A stretch of 64,000 nucleotides of DNA. Origin: Candidatus Thiodiazotropha sp. (ex Codakia rugifera) (GTDB lineage: Bacteria > Pseudomonadota > Gammaproteobacteria > Chromatiales > Chromatiaceae). The notes below the pieces were generated by a model. That model was not told where the DNA came from and searched no databases. It saw nothing but the letters and a program-made list of their open reading frames with translations. Shown here in pieces: positions 27,402 to 36,345 of this stretch (position 1 is the first letter of the stretch; the number at the start of each line of letters is the position of its first letter). The stretch covers positions 248,001 to 312,000 of the forward strand of contig JAHXHN010000004.1 of NCBI GenBank assembly GCA_025656675.1, written 5' to 3'. The position numbers and the translations under genes are program-made.

Positions 27402-29882
27402 GTGAGCATGCTAAACAGAGCGAACAATAATCGTGGATGGGCAGATAAAACTATCCATATCATCATTGCTGCTATTGCATTGGCTGGGCTTCAGGCTTGT
27501 CAAGACGGTGTATCCACCCAAGGTCAGCAACAGACGAATATAATAACCAGTACCTATAGTGGCCCAGCAGCACGTACAACGGATATTCAGGGGTTTCGTA
27601 TCAGTGTATGGGAACCTCTGCGAGCTCAAAACCGCTGTGGCGCGTGCCACAATACAGGTGGTCAGGCACCCCTGTTTGTACGCGAGGATGATGTTAATCA
27701 GGCTTATGAAGCAGTCAACCCTCATGTGAACAGGGAAGAACCTGACGAATCCCTGTTGGTCACCAAGGTTGCAAATGGACATAACTGCTGGGAAGCCAGT
27801 AATAGCGCTTGCGCCACTATCATCACCAACTATATCGAGTCATGGGTTGGCGATGGCAGTGGTGCAGGGCGGCAGATCGAACTCGAAGCACCTCCTGAAA
27901 ATGTTGTCGGAGAGAGTAAGGTTTTTCCCGATGATGCCGGACTATTCACCACCCATGTTCACCCACTGCTTACGCAGTATTGCTCCGAATGTCATGTTGA
28001 GGATGCTGATTCTCCCCAATCCCCCTATTTTGCCAGCAGTGACACTGGGGCCGCTTATACGGCGGTTAAGACATCCATTGACCTGGATACACCTGTCAAT
28101 TCACGCTTGGTACAACGTCTGGTCGAGCTTCACAACTGCTGGGACGACTGTCCCGACAACGCTCAGGAGATGGAAGGTGCCATCAGCAACATGGCCAACA
28201 GCATTACTCCGACACCTATCAATCCCAACTTGGTTGTCAGCCGTGCCTTGACCCTGCCTGAAGGGACCGTGGCCAGTGGTGGAAGCCGTCAGGAAAACGA
28301 TATTGTCGCACTGTATGAGTTTAAAACCGGCAATGGTAACATTGCTTATGACACCAGTGGCGTCGATCCGGCTATCAACCTCACCCTAAACGGTGATGTT
28401 TCCTGGGTCGAAGGTTGGGGACTCGATTTTAAAAACGGCAAGGCTCAAGGCAGTACCGGCGACAGCCGCAAACTGGCTCAATTGGTTCAGGCCACCGGTG
28501 AATATACCATTGAAGCCTGGGTGGTACCCTCGAATGTAACCCAGGAAGGACCAGCACGTATTATCAGCTATTCTGCCGGTACCGATGTACGTAACTTTAC
28601 CCTCGGTCAAACACTCTATACCTATAACCATCTGCATCGCTCCAGCACCACCGATGGCAATGGTGAGCCAGCCCATTCCACTTCCGACGACGATGAAGAC
28701 CTGCAAGCTACGGAACAACATGTGGTTGCCACTTTCGATCCTGTGAATGGACGCCGTCTCTATGTAAATGGTTTATTCACCGACGATATGGATGAGACCG
28801 CACCAGGCAACCTGAATGACTGGGACGATAGTTATGCCCTGGTATTAGGCAATGAAGCATCCAGCAACCGACCCTGGGCAGGAAAAATACGCTTACTGGC
28901 TATCCATAATCGGGCATTGACTCAAGAACAGATAACACAGAATTTTGCCGCTGGCGTGGGAGAGAAATACTTTCTGCTATTTAATGTCAGCCAGCTGGTC
29001 GATCTTCCTCAAAGCTTCATCGTATTCGAGGTCAGCCAATTCGATAACTACAGCTATCTTTTCCGTCAGCCAAAATTCATCAGCCTGGATGAAACTGTAT
29101 TACCAGGATCCATTCCTTTGGAGGGTATGCGTATCGGCATCAACGGCAAGGAAGCGGCTATCGGCCAAGCCTATACCCGTTTAATAACGACCATTAATGA
29201 CAGTGAATATTCTGTAAATGGTCAGCTTCTTTCGAATATCGGTACAACCATCGCCTCTGAAAAGGGATCGGAAAGTGACCAGTTTTTCCTCACCTTCGAA
29301 AGACTCGGAGCCCATACTAACGTCTACACTGAACCCGCTGTACTACCACCGGCTGAGCCAGCAGATAGTGAGCCTGTCTCTCTGATCGGCCTGCGGACGT
29401 TTGACGAGATCAACGCAACAATGTCAGCTCTGACAGGTGTCAGTCACACCCTGAGTGCCGTACAGACCACCTATACCACCATAAAGCAGCAGCTTCCTTC
29501 AGCAGAGGATATCAATGGTTTTCTCTCCTCTCATCAAGTCGCTGTTTCACAGTTGGCCATCGAATACTGTAGTGCACTGATTGATGACACTGGCCTGCGT
29601 TCCGGTTTATTGCCAGGATTTGATTTCAGCATCAATGCCAATGATATTCAGAACGCCACCTGGCAAAGCCAGGTAGTGGCTCCGCTGATGACCCGATTCA
29701 TGGGACAAAACCTGACCACTCAGCCTAATCCGGCACTTGTCGAGAGTGAACTGATGAATCTCCTGACAGGTAGTGTGGGTCTGGCCCGATGCAGTGGCCA
29801 GTGTGCAGCAGACCGTACTGAAAAGGCGACCAAAGCAGCTTGTGCCTCACTGCTGGGTAGTGCTGTGGTTCTACTGCAGTAA
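27402..29882 (+). CDS. LamG-domain dihaem c-type lipoprotein
   Basis: An 826-residue lipoprotein (signal IIAAIALAGLQAC). Two haem motifs lie in the N-terminal third: CGACH near residue 79 and CSECH near 194. A LamG/concanavalin-like domain spans about 300-520 (YTIEAWVVP, TFDPVNGRRLYVNG, GKIRLLAIHNRALT). The C-terminal 300 residues are unrecognised. The GTG start at 27402 has GGGGA eight bases upstream; an ATG two codons later is the alternative. Combining haem with a sugar-binding-like fold suggests work on an extracellular polymer or surface (inference). Confidence 0.8.
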   Translation: MSMLNRANNNRGWADKTIHIIIAAIALAGLQACQDGVSTQGQQQTNIITSTYSGPAARTTDIQGFRISVWEPLRAQNRCGACHNTGGQAPLFVREDDVNQAYEAVNPHVNREEPDESLLVTKVANGHNCWEASNSACATIITNYIESWVGDGSGAGRQIELEAPPENVVGESKVFPDDAGLFTTHVHPLLTQYCSECHVEDADSPQSPYFASSDTGAAYTAVKTSIDLDTPVNSRLVQRLVELHNCWDDCPDNAQEMEGAISNMANSITPTPINPNLVVSRALTLPEGTVASGGSRQENDIVALYEFKTGNGNIAYDTSGVDPAINLTLNGDVSWVEGWGLDFKNGKAQGSTGDSRKLAQLVQATGEYTIEAWVVPSNVTQEGPARIISYSAGTDVRNFTLGQTLYTYNHLHRSSTTDGNGEPAHSTSDDDEDLQATEQHVVATFDPVNGRRLYVNGLFTDDMDETAPGNLNDWDDSYALVLGNEASSNRPWAGKIRLLAIHNRALTQEQITQNFAAGVGEKYFLLFNVSQLVDLPQSFIVFEVSQFDNYSYLFRQPKFISLDETVLPGSIPLEGMRIGINGKEAAIGQAYTRLITTINDSEYSVNGQLLSNIGTTIASEKGSESDQFFLTFERLGAHTNVYTEPAVLPPAEPADSEPVSLIGLRTFDEINATMSALTGVSHTLSAVQTTYTTIKQQLPSAEDINGFLSSHQVAVSQLAIEYCSALIDDTGLRSGLLPGFDFSINANDIQNATWQSQVVAPLMTRFMGQNLTTQPNPALVESELMNLLTGSVGLARCSGQCAADRTEKATKAACASLLGSAVVLLQ

Positions 29883-29925
29883 TTATCAGTAGTTGATTGA
29901 AGAGAAATCCAACGGAAAACAGACC

Positions 29926-31497
29926 ATGCGCAGAAAAGTGAACAACCTCTCTCCTGATGCCCCACTGCTCTACCCTGATCATCCTCGTCCTGTGACGCGT
30001 CGTGACTTTATTCGTCAGGGACTCATGGCTGGCCTCGGTGCTGTTACTGCACCCTCACTTTTCGGTCTCTTTGCCAATCCAGGAGAAGCCAGGGCAGCCC
30101 TCTCATCTGACCTAGAGACACTGAAAAATGCCTGCGGTATCGATACCCTGGGCGGTGGAAAGGTTCCTTTCATCTGTTTCGACCTGGCAGGAGGAGCCAA
30201 TATCGCCGGTTCAAACGTATTGACAGGGCAACAAGGCGGACAACTCGATTTTCTCACCACGGCCGGTTATAACCGGCTTGGCCTACCTGGAGACATGGTT
30301 CCTTCGATCGCCAATCCGGATACCGGGCTCAATGATTTCATCAACAATGAACTGGGGCTTTCTTTCCATTCGGACAGTGCCTTTCTTCGAGGAATACTTG
30401 AGAAGGTCTCTGTCGGAAATCGGGCCAGTATCAATGGCGCTGTAATCCCAGCCCGTTCAGAAAATGATACCGGCATTAATCCTCACAATCCTATGTATGC
30501 CATCAATCGTTGCGGTGCGGACGGAGAGCTGTTAACCCTGATCGGATCCCGCAGTTCCGATTCTGGTGGTAACTCTGTTGCACCTGCGGATCAAATCGAT
30601 CCATCTGTCCGACCCACCAAGGTCGACCGGCCCAGTGACACAACAGGACTGGTGGACACCGGTAAGCTGGTGGGGCTGTTAGATCAATCCGATGCAGTAG
30701 CGGTTATGGAAGCGATACAACGTATCTCCGACATGAAACTCGACAGTGTCAACACCGGCATATCCACAGACCAGGTAGTCAAGGAGTTGGTACGCTGTGG
30801 TTATGTAAAGAGTGCTGACCTGGTGGATCGGTACGGTGACCCGGCAGCCCTAGATGTCACTGCCGATACGGATATCATCGGCCCTATCTTCACTCAAGCG
30901 GAGTTTGATAACGACAGCGAATTCCGTAAAACCGCATCTGTGATGAAGTTGGTCATCAATGGTTATGCCGGGGCTGGCACAATCACTATGGGCGGTTACG
31001 ACTATCACACCGGCGATCGGGCTGTGGGTGAAATCCGTGACCTCCGTGCAGGACGTTGCATGGGTGCCTGTCTGGAGTATGCAGCCCGCATTGGAACCCC
31101 GCTGATGCTTTACGTTTTCAGTGATGGATCCGTTTCCAGTAATGGCACTATCGACAATTCAGCCGATGGACGCGGCAAGGGTGTCTGGACGGGCGACAAC
31201 CAATCCACTGCGGCTTCCTTCTTCCTGGTCTTTAACCCTGGTGGTCAACCTGTGTTGGCAGGTGGCTCAGCCGATGAACAGTTGCGCCATCAACAGATCG
31301 GTTATTTCACAGCTGATGGTGCGGTTGACAATGGCTCCAGTCCGGCAGCTAACAATGTAAATCAACTGGTACAGACAGTGGCCCTCAACTACCTGGCACT
31401 ACACGGTGAGCAGGGGCAGTTCAGCACCCTATTTGGTACCAATCTAGGCAATGCAACCATGCTGGACAGTTTGACAGCGTTCAATCCGGTCGTTTAG
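29926..31497 (+). CDS. Tat-exported DUF1501-like protein
   Basis: A 523-residue protein with a twin-arginine signal (TRRDFIRQGLMAGLGAVTA). The mature region begins with the conserved VPFICFDLAGGANIAGSN and contains NPHNPMYAINRCGADG and FGG/MGGYDYHTGDRA-type blocks. It resembles DUF1501-like Tat proteins, which are sometimes mislabelled GspF. Folding before export suggests a cofactor or metal. It lies 43 bases after the LamG gene and completes a haem/LamG/Tat trio, an arrangement reminiscent of planctomycete DUF1501 loci. Confidence 0.8.
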   Translation: MRRKVNNLSPDAPLLYPDHPRPVTRRDFIRQGLMAGLGAVTAPSLFGLFANPGEARAALSSDLETLKNACGIDTLGGGKVPFICFDLAGGANIAGSNVLTGQQGGQLDFLTTAGYNRLGLPGDMVPSIANPDTGLNDFINNELGLSFHSDSAFLRGILEKVSVGNRASINGAVIPARSENDTGINPHNPMYAINRCGADGELLTLIGSRSSDSGGNSVAPADQIDPSVRPTKVDRPSDTTGLVDTGKLVGLLDQSDAVAVMEAIQRISDMKLDSVNTGISTDQVVKELVRCGYVKSADLVDRYGDPAALDVTADTDIIGPIFTQAEFDNDSEFRKTASVMKLVINGYAGAGTITMGGYDYHTGDRAVGEIRDLRAGRCMGACLEYAARIGTPLMLYVFSDGSVSSNGTIDNSADGRGKGVWTGDNQSTAASFFLVFNPGGQPVLAGGSADEQLRHQQIGYFTADGAVDNGSSPAANNVNQLVQTVALNYLALHGEQGQFSTLFGTNLGNATMLDSLTAFNPVV

Positions 31498-31698
31498 CTG
31501 ATTCATTAGTGACGGCTGGAGGTCGAGCCCAGCCGAATGCACCCTCCGTTGAATAGCCCATGATGTGTCAAAACGTCAGTACATTGAGTCATGCTGCTAT
31601 TTTTTATCCATAGATTCCACTCAAAAACAAGACTGACAATGGTCTCCCTGATTGATTAGAATCTTCGACCATTGATATACATCTGAGATCTGAAAAGG

Positions 31699-32520
31699 AT
31701 GAAAACAGAGCTGCTTGACTACTTCACATGGAATGCTGATCCGACACTGATCTCATTTGCAGGTTTGGATATCCGGTGGTATGGCGCACTTTTTGCCACG
31801 GCCTACCTGTTGGGCTACCAGATCGTACACTGGATCTATCAACGGGAGGGAAGGGATACTCAACACCTTGAGCGACTCTCAATCTATCTGGTCATTGGGA
31901 CGATCGTAGGCGCCAGACTGGGCCACTGCCTCTTTTACGATCCCGGCTACTACCTGAGTCATCCGTTAAAGATTCTAGCCATCTGGGAAGGAGGCCTGGC
32001 CAGCCATGGTGGTGGTGTGGGTGTTTTGCTTGCCCTCTATTTCCATCAGCGGCAGACCGGGGAGTCCTATCTCTGGTTACTGGACAGATTTGCTATACCA
32101 ACAGCACTTGCCGGTTCCTTTATTCGTCTTGGCAACCTGTTCAATTCAGAAATCTATGGCATCCCCACCTACCACCCCTGGGCCATTATTTTCGAGCGTG
32201 TAGATAATCTGCCCAGGCATCCGGCTCAGCTTTACGAGGCGATTGCCTATGCAGGGATATTCATGTTTCTACTCACACTCTACTTACGCAGTGAAATGCG
32301 ATTTAAATCAGGCTTTATTTTTGGTACTTTCCTGATCACTGTATTTAGTGCGAGATTCGGCATTGAATTCATTAAAGACAGACAGGCCGCCTACACCACA
32401 GATCTATGGTTGAGTACAGGTCAGGTCCTTAGCCTGCCCTTTATCGCTGCTGGTCTGATTCTGGTTTTACTGGCACTAAAATCTGCACGAAATACCAAGC
32501 CGCAATCCTCAATGGAATGA
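31699..32520 (+). CDS. lgt: Lgt, prolipoprotein diacylglyceryl transferase
   Basis: A 273-residue integral membrane enzyme that attaches diacylglycerol to the lipobox cysteine of prolipoproteins. The Lgt signatures LGHCLFYDPGYYL, LASHGGGVGVLLAL and FIRLGNLFNSEIYG are visible. It follows a lipoprotein-rich operon after a 201-base gap. Its last 12 bases overlap the end of the convergent DUF3187 gene. Confidence 0.96.
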   Translation: MKTELLDYFTWNADPTLISFAGLDIRWYGALFATAYLLGYQIVHWIYQREGRDTQHLERLSIYLVIGTIVGARLGHCLFYDPGYYLSHPLKILAIWEGGLASHGGGVGVLLALYFHQRQTGESYLWLLDRFAIPTALAGSFIRLGNLFNSEIYGIPTYHPWAIIFERVDNLPRHPAQLYEAIAYAGIFMFLLTLYLRSEMRFKSGFIFGTFLITVFSARFGIEFIKDRQAAYTTDLWLSTGQVLSLPFIAAGLILVLLALKSARNTKPQSSME

Positions 32521-33519
32521 GTGCTTATAGGATAGATTGACCATAAAATCGGGCACTGTATCGGTGGTGAGGTTTTCTCCGATCGAGATATCGATACCAC
32601 TTTGTCCGTCATTGAGCAGGATCGAACCACCAACAGTGATCATTACTGCAGTACCGCCCAATTGGTCCACAGCACTGTCGTATAGCGAAGTATGTCCATC
32701 TACCTGGAGCTTAAGCGCCAACCAGTCATAAGCGAGCCACCGGGTTCCCACTGTACCGAAAAGTGCAGCATCCCGCTGTTGTTCGCTCAAAATATCAGCT
32801 TTCCCCTTAATCAATAGTCCAGCCTGACCATAGACCCCCATCGACCAGCGCTTCAACAATTGAGCATCCGAACCGCTTATCCAAAAAGCGATGTCGGGTG
32901 CTCCACTGCCAAGCAGCGAATCTGAATCACCGGTAGGTAGCTTGAGGCTGGCATGTACGGCACTATTTCTGCCAGCCGCATCTCGCTGAAGCGTATGGGA
33001 TAAAAAAAGCTGGATATCGCCAACACCCTGCGTGTTTTTTTGAATCGATACACGTTCATCCCCATCCTTCACATAAAGATAGCGCAAACGGTTTTGTGGC
33101 CAGTCTTCCCGTTTAGCGTTGGATAAACCAAAAATGTCATGCCAATTCTCAATCAGATTATCCATAAAACCATCACGATGTGATAGGTAGGGTACTTCTA
33201 TACCCATCTGCCAACCGGCCCCAACACCTTTTTTCCAGACTAGACCGATCCGGTATGTCTCACCATCCAATGTGACCTGCTCTCCATCCGATGTGCCCTG
33301 TATTGAGTTGTTGGCAACATCCATTGATAGATGCAGACTCGACTCATCCTCGTTCAGTAATTGTGATGAGGAGGCCGCTGGCAGACCATGGATGAGAGTG
33401 AAAGGGTTCAGATTGCGTACTCTAAATGGCTCATAGCCCGATTCTCCTGCCAGAGCCAAGACAGGGCATAGGGTCACCAGTATGCTCAATAAAAGTGTTG
33501 TTCTAATGGTGAATTGCAA
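32509..33519 (-). CDS. DUF3187 outer-membrane-like protein
   Basis: A 336-residue exported protein with a signal peptide (ending VLALAG). The next block FRVRNLNPFTLIHGLPAA is typical of DUF3187. The rest looks like a barrel, with alternating strands and a terminal aromatic or His end (LSYKHSFH). It is tail-to-tail with lgt, overlapping by 12 bases. Function unknown. Confidence 0.8.
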   Translation of the reverse strand: MQFTIRTTLLLSILVTLCPVLALAGESGYEPFRVRNLNPFTLIHGLPAASSSQLLNEDESSLHLSMDVANNSIQGTSDGEQVTLDGETYRIGLVWKKGVGAGWQMGIEVPYLSHRDGFMDNLIENWHDIFGLSNAKREDWPQNRLRYLYVKDGDERVSIQKNTQGVGDIQLFLSHTLQRDAAGRNSAVHASLKLPTGDSDSLLGSGAPDIAFWISGSDAQLLKRWSMGVYGQAGLLIKGKADILSEQQRDAALFGTVGTRWLAYDWLALKLQVDGHTSLYDSAVDQLGGTAVMITVGGSILLNDGQSGIDISIGENLTTDTVPDFMVNLSYKHSFH

Positions 33520-33919
33520 AATCCATCCTCAAATTAGGGTGATTGTCACCTGTCATCATTTACCTGAACCTGAGGATTGATGACCGTTACAGACGGTAAA
33601 TGGGTTTTTCATTACCCACGGGAGCCACCTCCCCTTTTACCCCCCATAACTAGGCTCATCAATAGCAAAAAAATAGACCCGATTCAGGCTGAATTTTATT
33701 GCGACCTCAAATTAACTATTTAATTCAGCTAATTACATAGCGGTATATATACATTTTTCTTTCCATACAACTGGCATTATTATTACATTGTGAACAGGCA
33801 TAGCGATTGACAGCCACATCACCTATCATGGTATTTGGGCATTTATTACCAACTTTCCAGTTCAACCTGTGACTATGATCGCAAACGCAACACACTAATT
33901 CATATAGATTTGTTTGTTC
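33520..33919. other. 400-base divergent intergenic region
   Basis: No gene seen. The region is AT-rich in its right half and separates the DUF3187 gene (minus) from the TPR/Exb operon (plus). It presumably holds both promoters. I cannot place either one with confidence. Confidence 0.4.
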
Positions 33920-34483
33920 ATGACTCAGCTTAAAAATGACTCGGGAATCAACACTTTGAAGATCTTACTCCGAATTGCGCTTATTACCCTCTGCTGTTTC
34001 GGTATATCGCTGTCAGCCGAGCCGCTTGCGGACAGCGGTCAAGGCCTGGATCAACAGGTTGAGGATCTAAAAAAAGCAGTCGTAGAACTCAATCGAGAGC
34101 TCTTTATCCTCGAAGAGGAGTTATTATTCCCAGGCAATACTCAGGTCTCAATTTTTCTCTCCCTGGATATTGGCAAATACTTCAAACTCGATTCTGTACA
34201 GCTCCAGATAGATAGCAAGGAACTCACCAACTATCTTTACACTGAACGCGAGATCAAGGCTTTACAGCGAGGTGGGGTACAACGTCTCTACCTGGGAAAT
34301 CTGAAATCGGGTGATCATGAATTGGTTGCCTTCTTCACCGGAATCGGACCGAAAGGAAGAGATTACAAACGAGGCGCAACAGTCAGTTTCAATAAAGGTA
34401 TTGGGCCAAAATACCTGGAGCTGAAAATTGTTGACGGTGTCGCCTTGCAACAGCCGGATTTTGAGATCCGGGAGTGGGAGTGA
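33920..34483 (+). CDS. Exported small protein at the head of the TPR/Exb operon
   Basis: A 187-residue periplasmic protein. A signal-like helix (IALITLCCFGISLSAE) is followed by a short coiled coil (QGLDQQVEDLKKAVVELNRELFIL region), then a beta-rich domain (about 80-185). Such proteins next to TPR/ExbBD genes are sometimes labelled AraC regulators, but no helix-turn-helix is visible. The next gene starts in a GTGA overlap at its stop, so the two are co-translated. Function unknown. Confidence 0.7.
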   Translation: MTQLKNDSGINTLKILLRIALITLCCFGISLSAEPLADSGQGLDQQVEDLKKAVVELNRELFILEEELLFPGNTQVSIFLSLDIGKYFKLDSVQLQIDSKELTNYLYTEREIKALQRGGVQRLYLGNLKSGDHELVAFFTGIGPKGRDYKRGATVSFNKGIGPKYLELKIVDGVALQQPDFEIREWE

Positions 34484-36345
34484 TACGGGTGCTATCTGGC
34501 CTGACTTCCCGCCTGCTAATCTCGCTCTCTCTTGCCTTACCACTCTGCGCCACGGCGGAGATACGTGTCGGTGAACCACAAGAGCTGCGTGACCTGCACT
34601 ATGGCGAAGCCCTATATCAGCTCTACCAGCAGAACTATTTTCCCGCTATCGTCCATCTCCTTTCCGCCAGAAAACAGGGATTGATGGAGGCCTATGAAGA
34701 TGAGCCTGAACTATTGCTGGGTGGGCTCTACCTGGCCTATGGCATGCCAAATACCGCAGAAACGTTGTTTAACCGGGTTCTGAAACAGAGTGCATCACCC
34801 AAGATACAGCGTCGGGCCTGGCTGCAACTGGGTAAATCGCGTCATCGCAGGGGCAACACGCAAGCCGCTAAAAGTGCGCTCAAACAGGTGGGTGATGACC
34901 TAGAGTCAGAGATGAGTGATGAAAAACACCACTTGACAGGTCTGATCGGTCTTATCCAGAAAAATGAACCTGCAGCCTTATCTGATCTCAGTAAAATTTC
35001 CCAACAGAGTGAATGGTCTCTGTATGGTCGTTTCAACCTGGCTATAGCCCATCTGCGAAGTAATCAGCAGGAAAAAGGCCTCGCTTTGCTGCAGGAGATC
35101 GGCAGCGGCTCCAAGGAGACAGATGACGCAGAGGCCAAATCGATACGCGATCGGGCCAATCTTGCCCGAGGCTTTTTATTACTGGAGACCCAACAAGCCG
35201 AAGATGCCAGAAATTCCCTGCAACGCGTTCGCCTTAAAAGCCCGTCCAGTAGCCAAGCATTATTGGGACTCGGCTGGGCGTCATTACAACTGGGAAATCG
35301 AGAACAGGCCCTCCCACCCTGGCAACTGCTCGCTCAACGCAATACCAGCGATCCGGCTGTACTGGAAGCGAAACTGGCAATCCCTTATGTCCTCTCCCTA
35401 CTACAGGCTGATCGCCAGTCACTAGAGTCCTATCGCGATGCAATCGATACCTATGACAGCTCAATTCAACAATTGGACCGAATGCTTCAAGAAGTCACCA
35501 AGGGTGATTTCCCAAATAGTCTGCTAGGTGACTTAGATCCCACACCTACTACGGGGATAGCTGAGTCTGAACTGCGCTCCCTGCTCTCATATCTGCTATC
35601 AGGCAATGCTTTTCAGGAACGACTACAGGACTACCGTGATCTGCTCGCCATTGAAAGCAACCTGAAACAATGGCAAAAGAAGATCACATCCTATCGTACA
35701 ATGCTGGCCAACCAGCGGGATGCCTATAAACAGAAAGAACCGCGTGTTGATGCTCACTTGCAGGGTCAAAGCCTCGACCAGGTAGTCATAGAGAAAGATC
35801 GGCTCAAGGCCCTCTACGAACAGGCTGAATCAACAGAGGAGCCCCTGTTTGCCCTTGCAGATCAAAAAGAGAAAGGCTGGATCGAAAGACTAAAGCGCAT
35901 CAATCGTCTGATCACCAAACACAACGCAAGTGGTCAATTATCAACCCAAGTGGAAATGGCGCGATTGATGGAAGGCATACTTACCTGGCGGATGGCAACT
36001 GAACACCCCAGCAGGATTCGGGCACTGAAAAAACAGCTAACCGACCTGGAACTGAACATCGAACTGGCCCACCAAAAGGAGAGTAAGCTAGCCAAAGCAC
36101 GCAGCAGTGCCAAAGGCCGTTTCGACTCATTCTCAAAGCGAATATTAAAACTAGAGAGAGCGATACCACAGCTACAACGGCAGCTGAACAAGCTGCGCCA
36201 GTCACAAGCTGGCGCACTGCAGGAAATTGCACTCTCCCAACTTGAGAAGCGCAGAAGCCTGATCAACAACTATCTGATCCAGGCAAGATTCGGTGTCGCC
36301 AATCTGATGGATCTTAGTGCCGCAAGAGAGGGGGGACAAGAATGA
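34480..36345 (+). CDS. Exported TPR protein with C-terminal coiled coil
   Basis: A protein of about 621 residues with a signal peptide (LLISLSLALPLCATAE). TPR-like helices follow (YGEALYQLYQQNYFPAIVHL; TLFNRVLKQSASPKIQRRAW), then a long helical and coiled-coil C-terminal third (LKKQLTDLELNIELAHQK). The GTG at 34480 overlaps the previous stop by four bases; other GTGs lie two codons upstream and three codons downstream. It is probably a periplasmic scaffold of the Exb/AgmX machine (inference). Confidence 0.8.
   Translation: MIRVLSGLTSRLLISLSLALPLCATAEIRVGEPQELRDLHYGEALYQLYQQNYFPAIVHLLSARKQGLMEAYEDEPELLLGGLYLAYGMPNTAETLFNRVLKQSASPKIQRRAWLQLGKSRHRRGNTQAAKSALKQVGDDLESEMSDEKHHLTGLIGLIQKNEPAALSDLSKISQQSEWSLYGRFNLAIAHLRSNQQEKGLALLQEIGSGSKETDDAEAKSIRDRANLARGFLLLETQQAEDARNSLQRVRLKSPSSSQALLGLGWASLQLGNREQALPPWQLLAQRNTSDPAVLEAKLAIPYVLSLLQADRQSLESYRDAIDTYDSSIQQLDRMLQEVTKGDFPNSLLGDLDPTPTTGIAESELRSLLSYLLSGNAFQERLQDYRDLLAIESNLKQWQKKITSYRTMLANQRDAYKQKEPRVDAHLQGQSLDQVVIEKDRLKALYEQAESTEEPLFALADQKEKGWIERLKRINRLITKHNASGQLSTQVEMARLMEGILTWRMATEHPSRIRALKKQLTDLELNIELAHQKESKLAKARSSAKGRFDSFSKRILKLERAIPQLQRQLNKLRQSQAGALQEIALSQLEKRRSLINNYLIQARFGVANLMDLSAAREGGQE

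Noticed and set aside
33920-34483. AraC-family transcription regulator
   Set aside because: The protein has an export signal and no helix-turn-helix pattern; the label sometimes given to relatives looks wrong.
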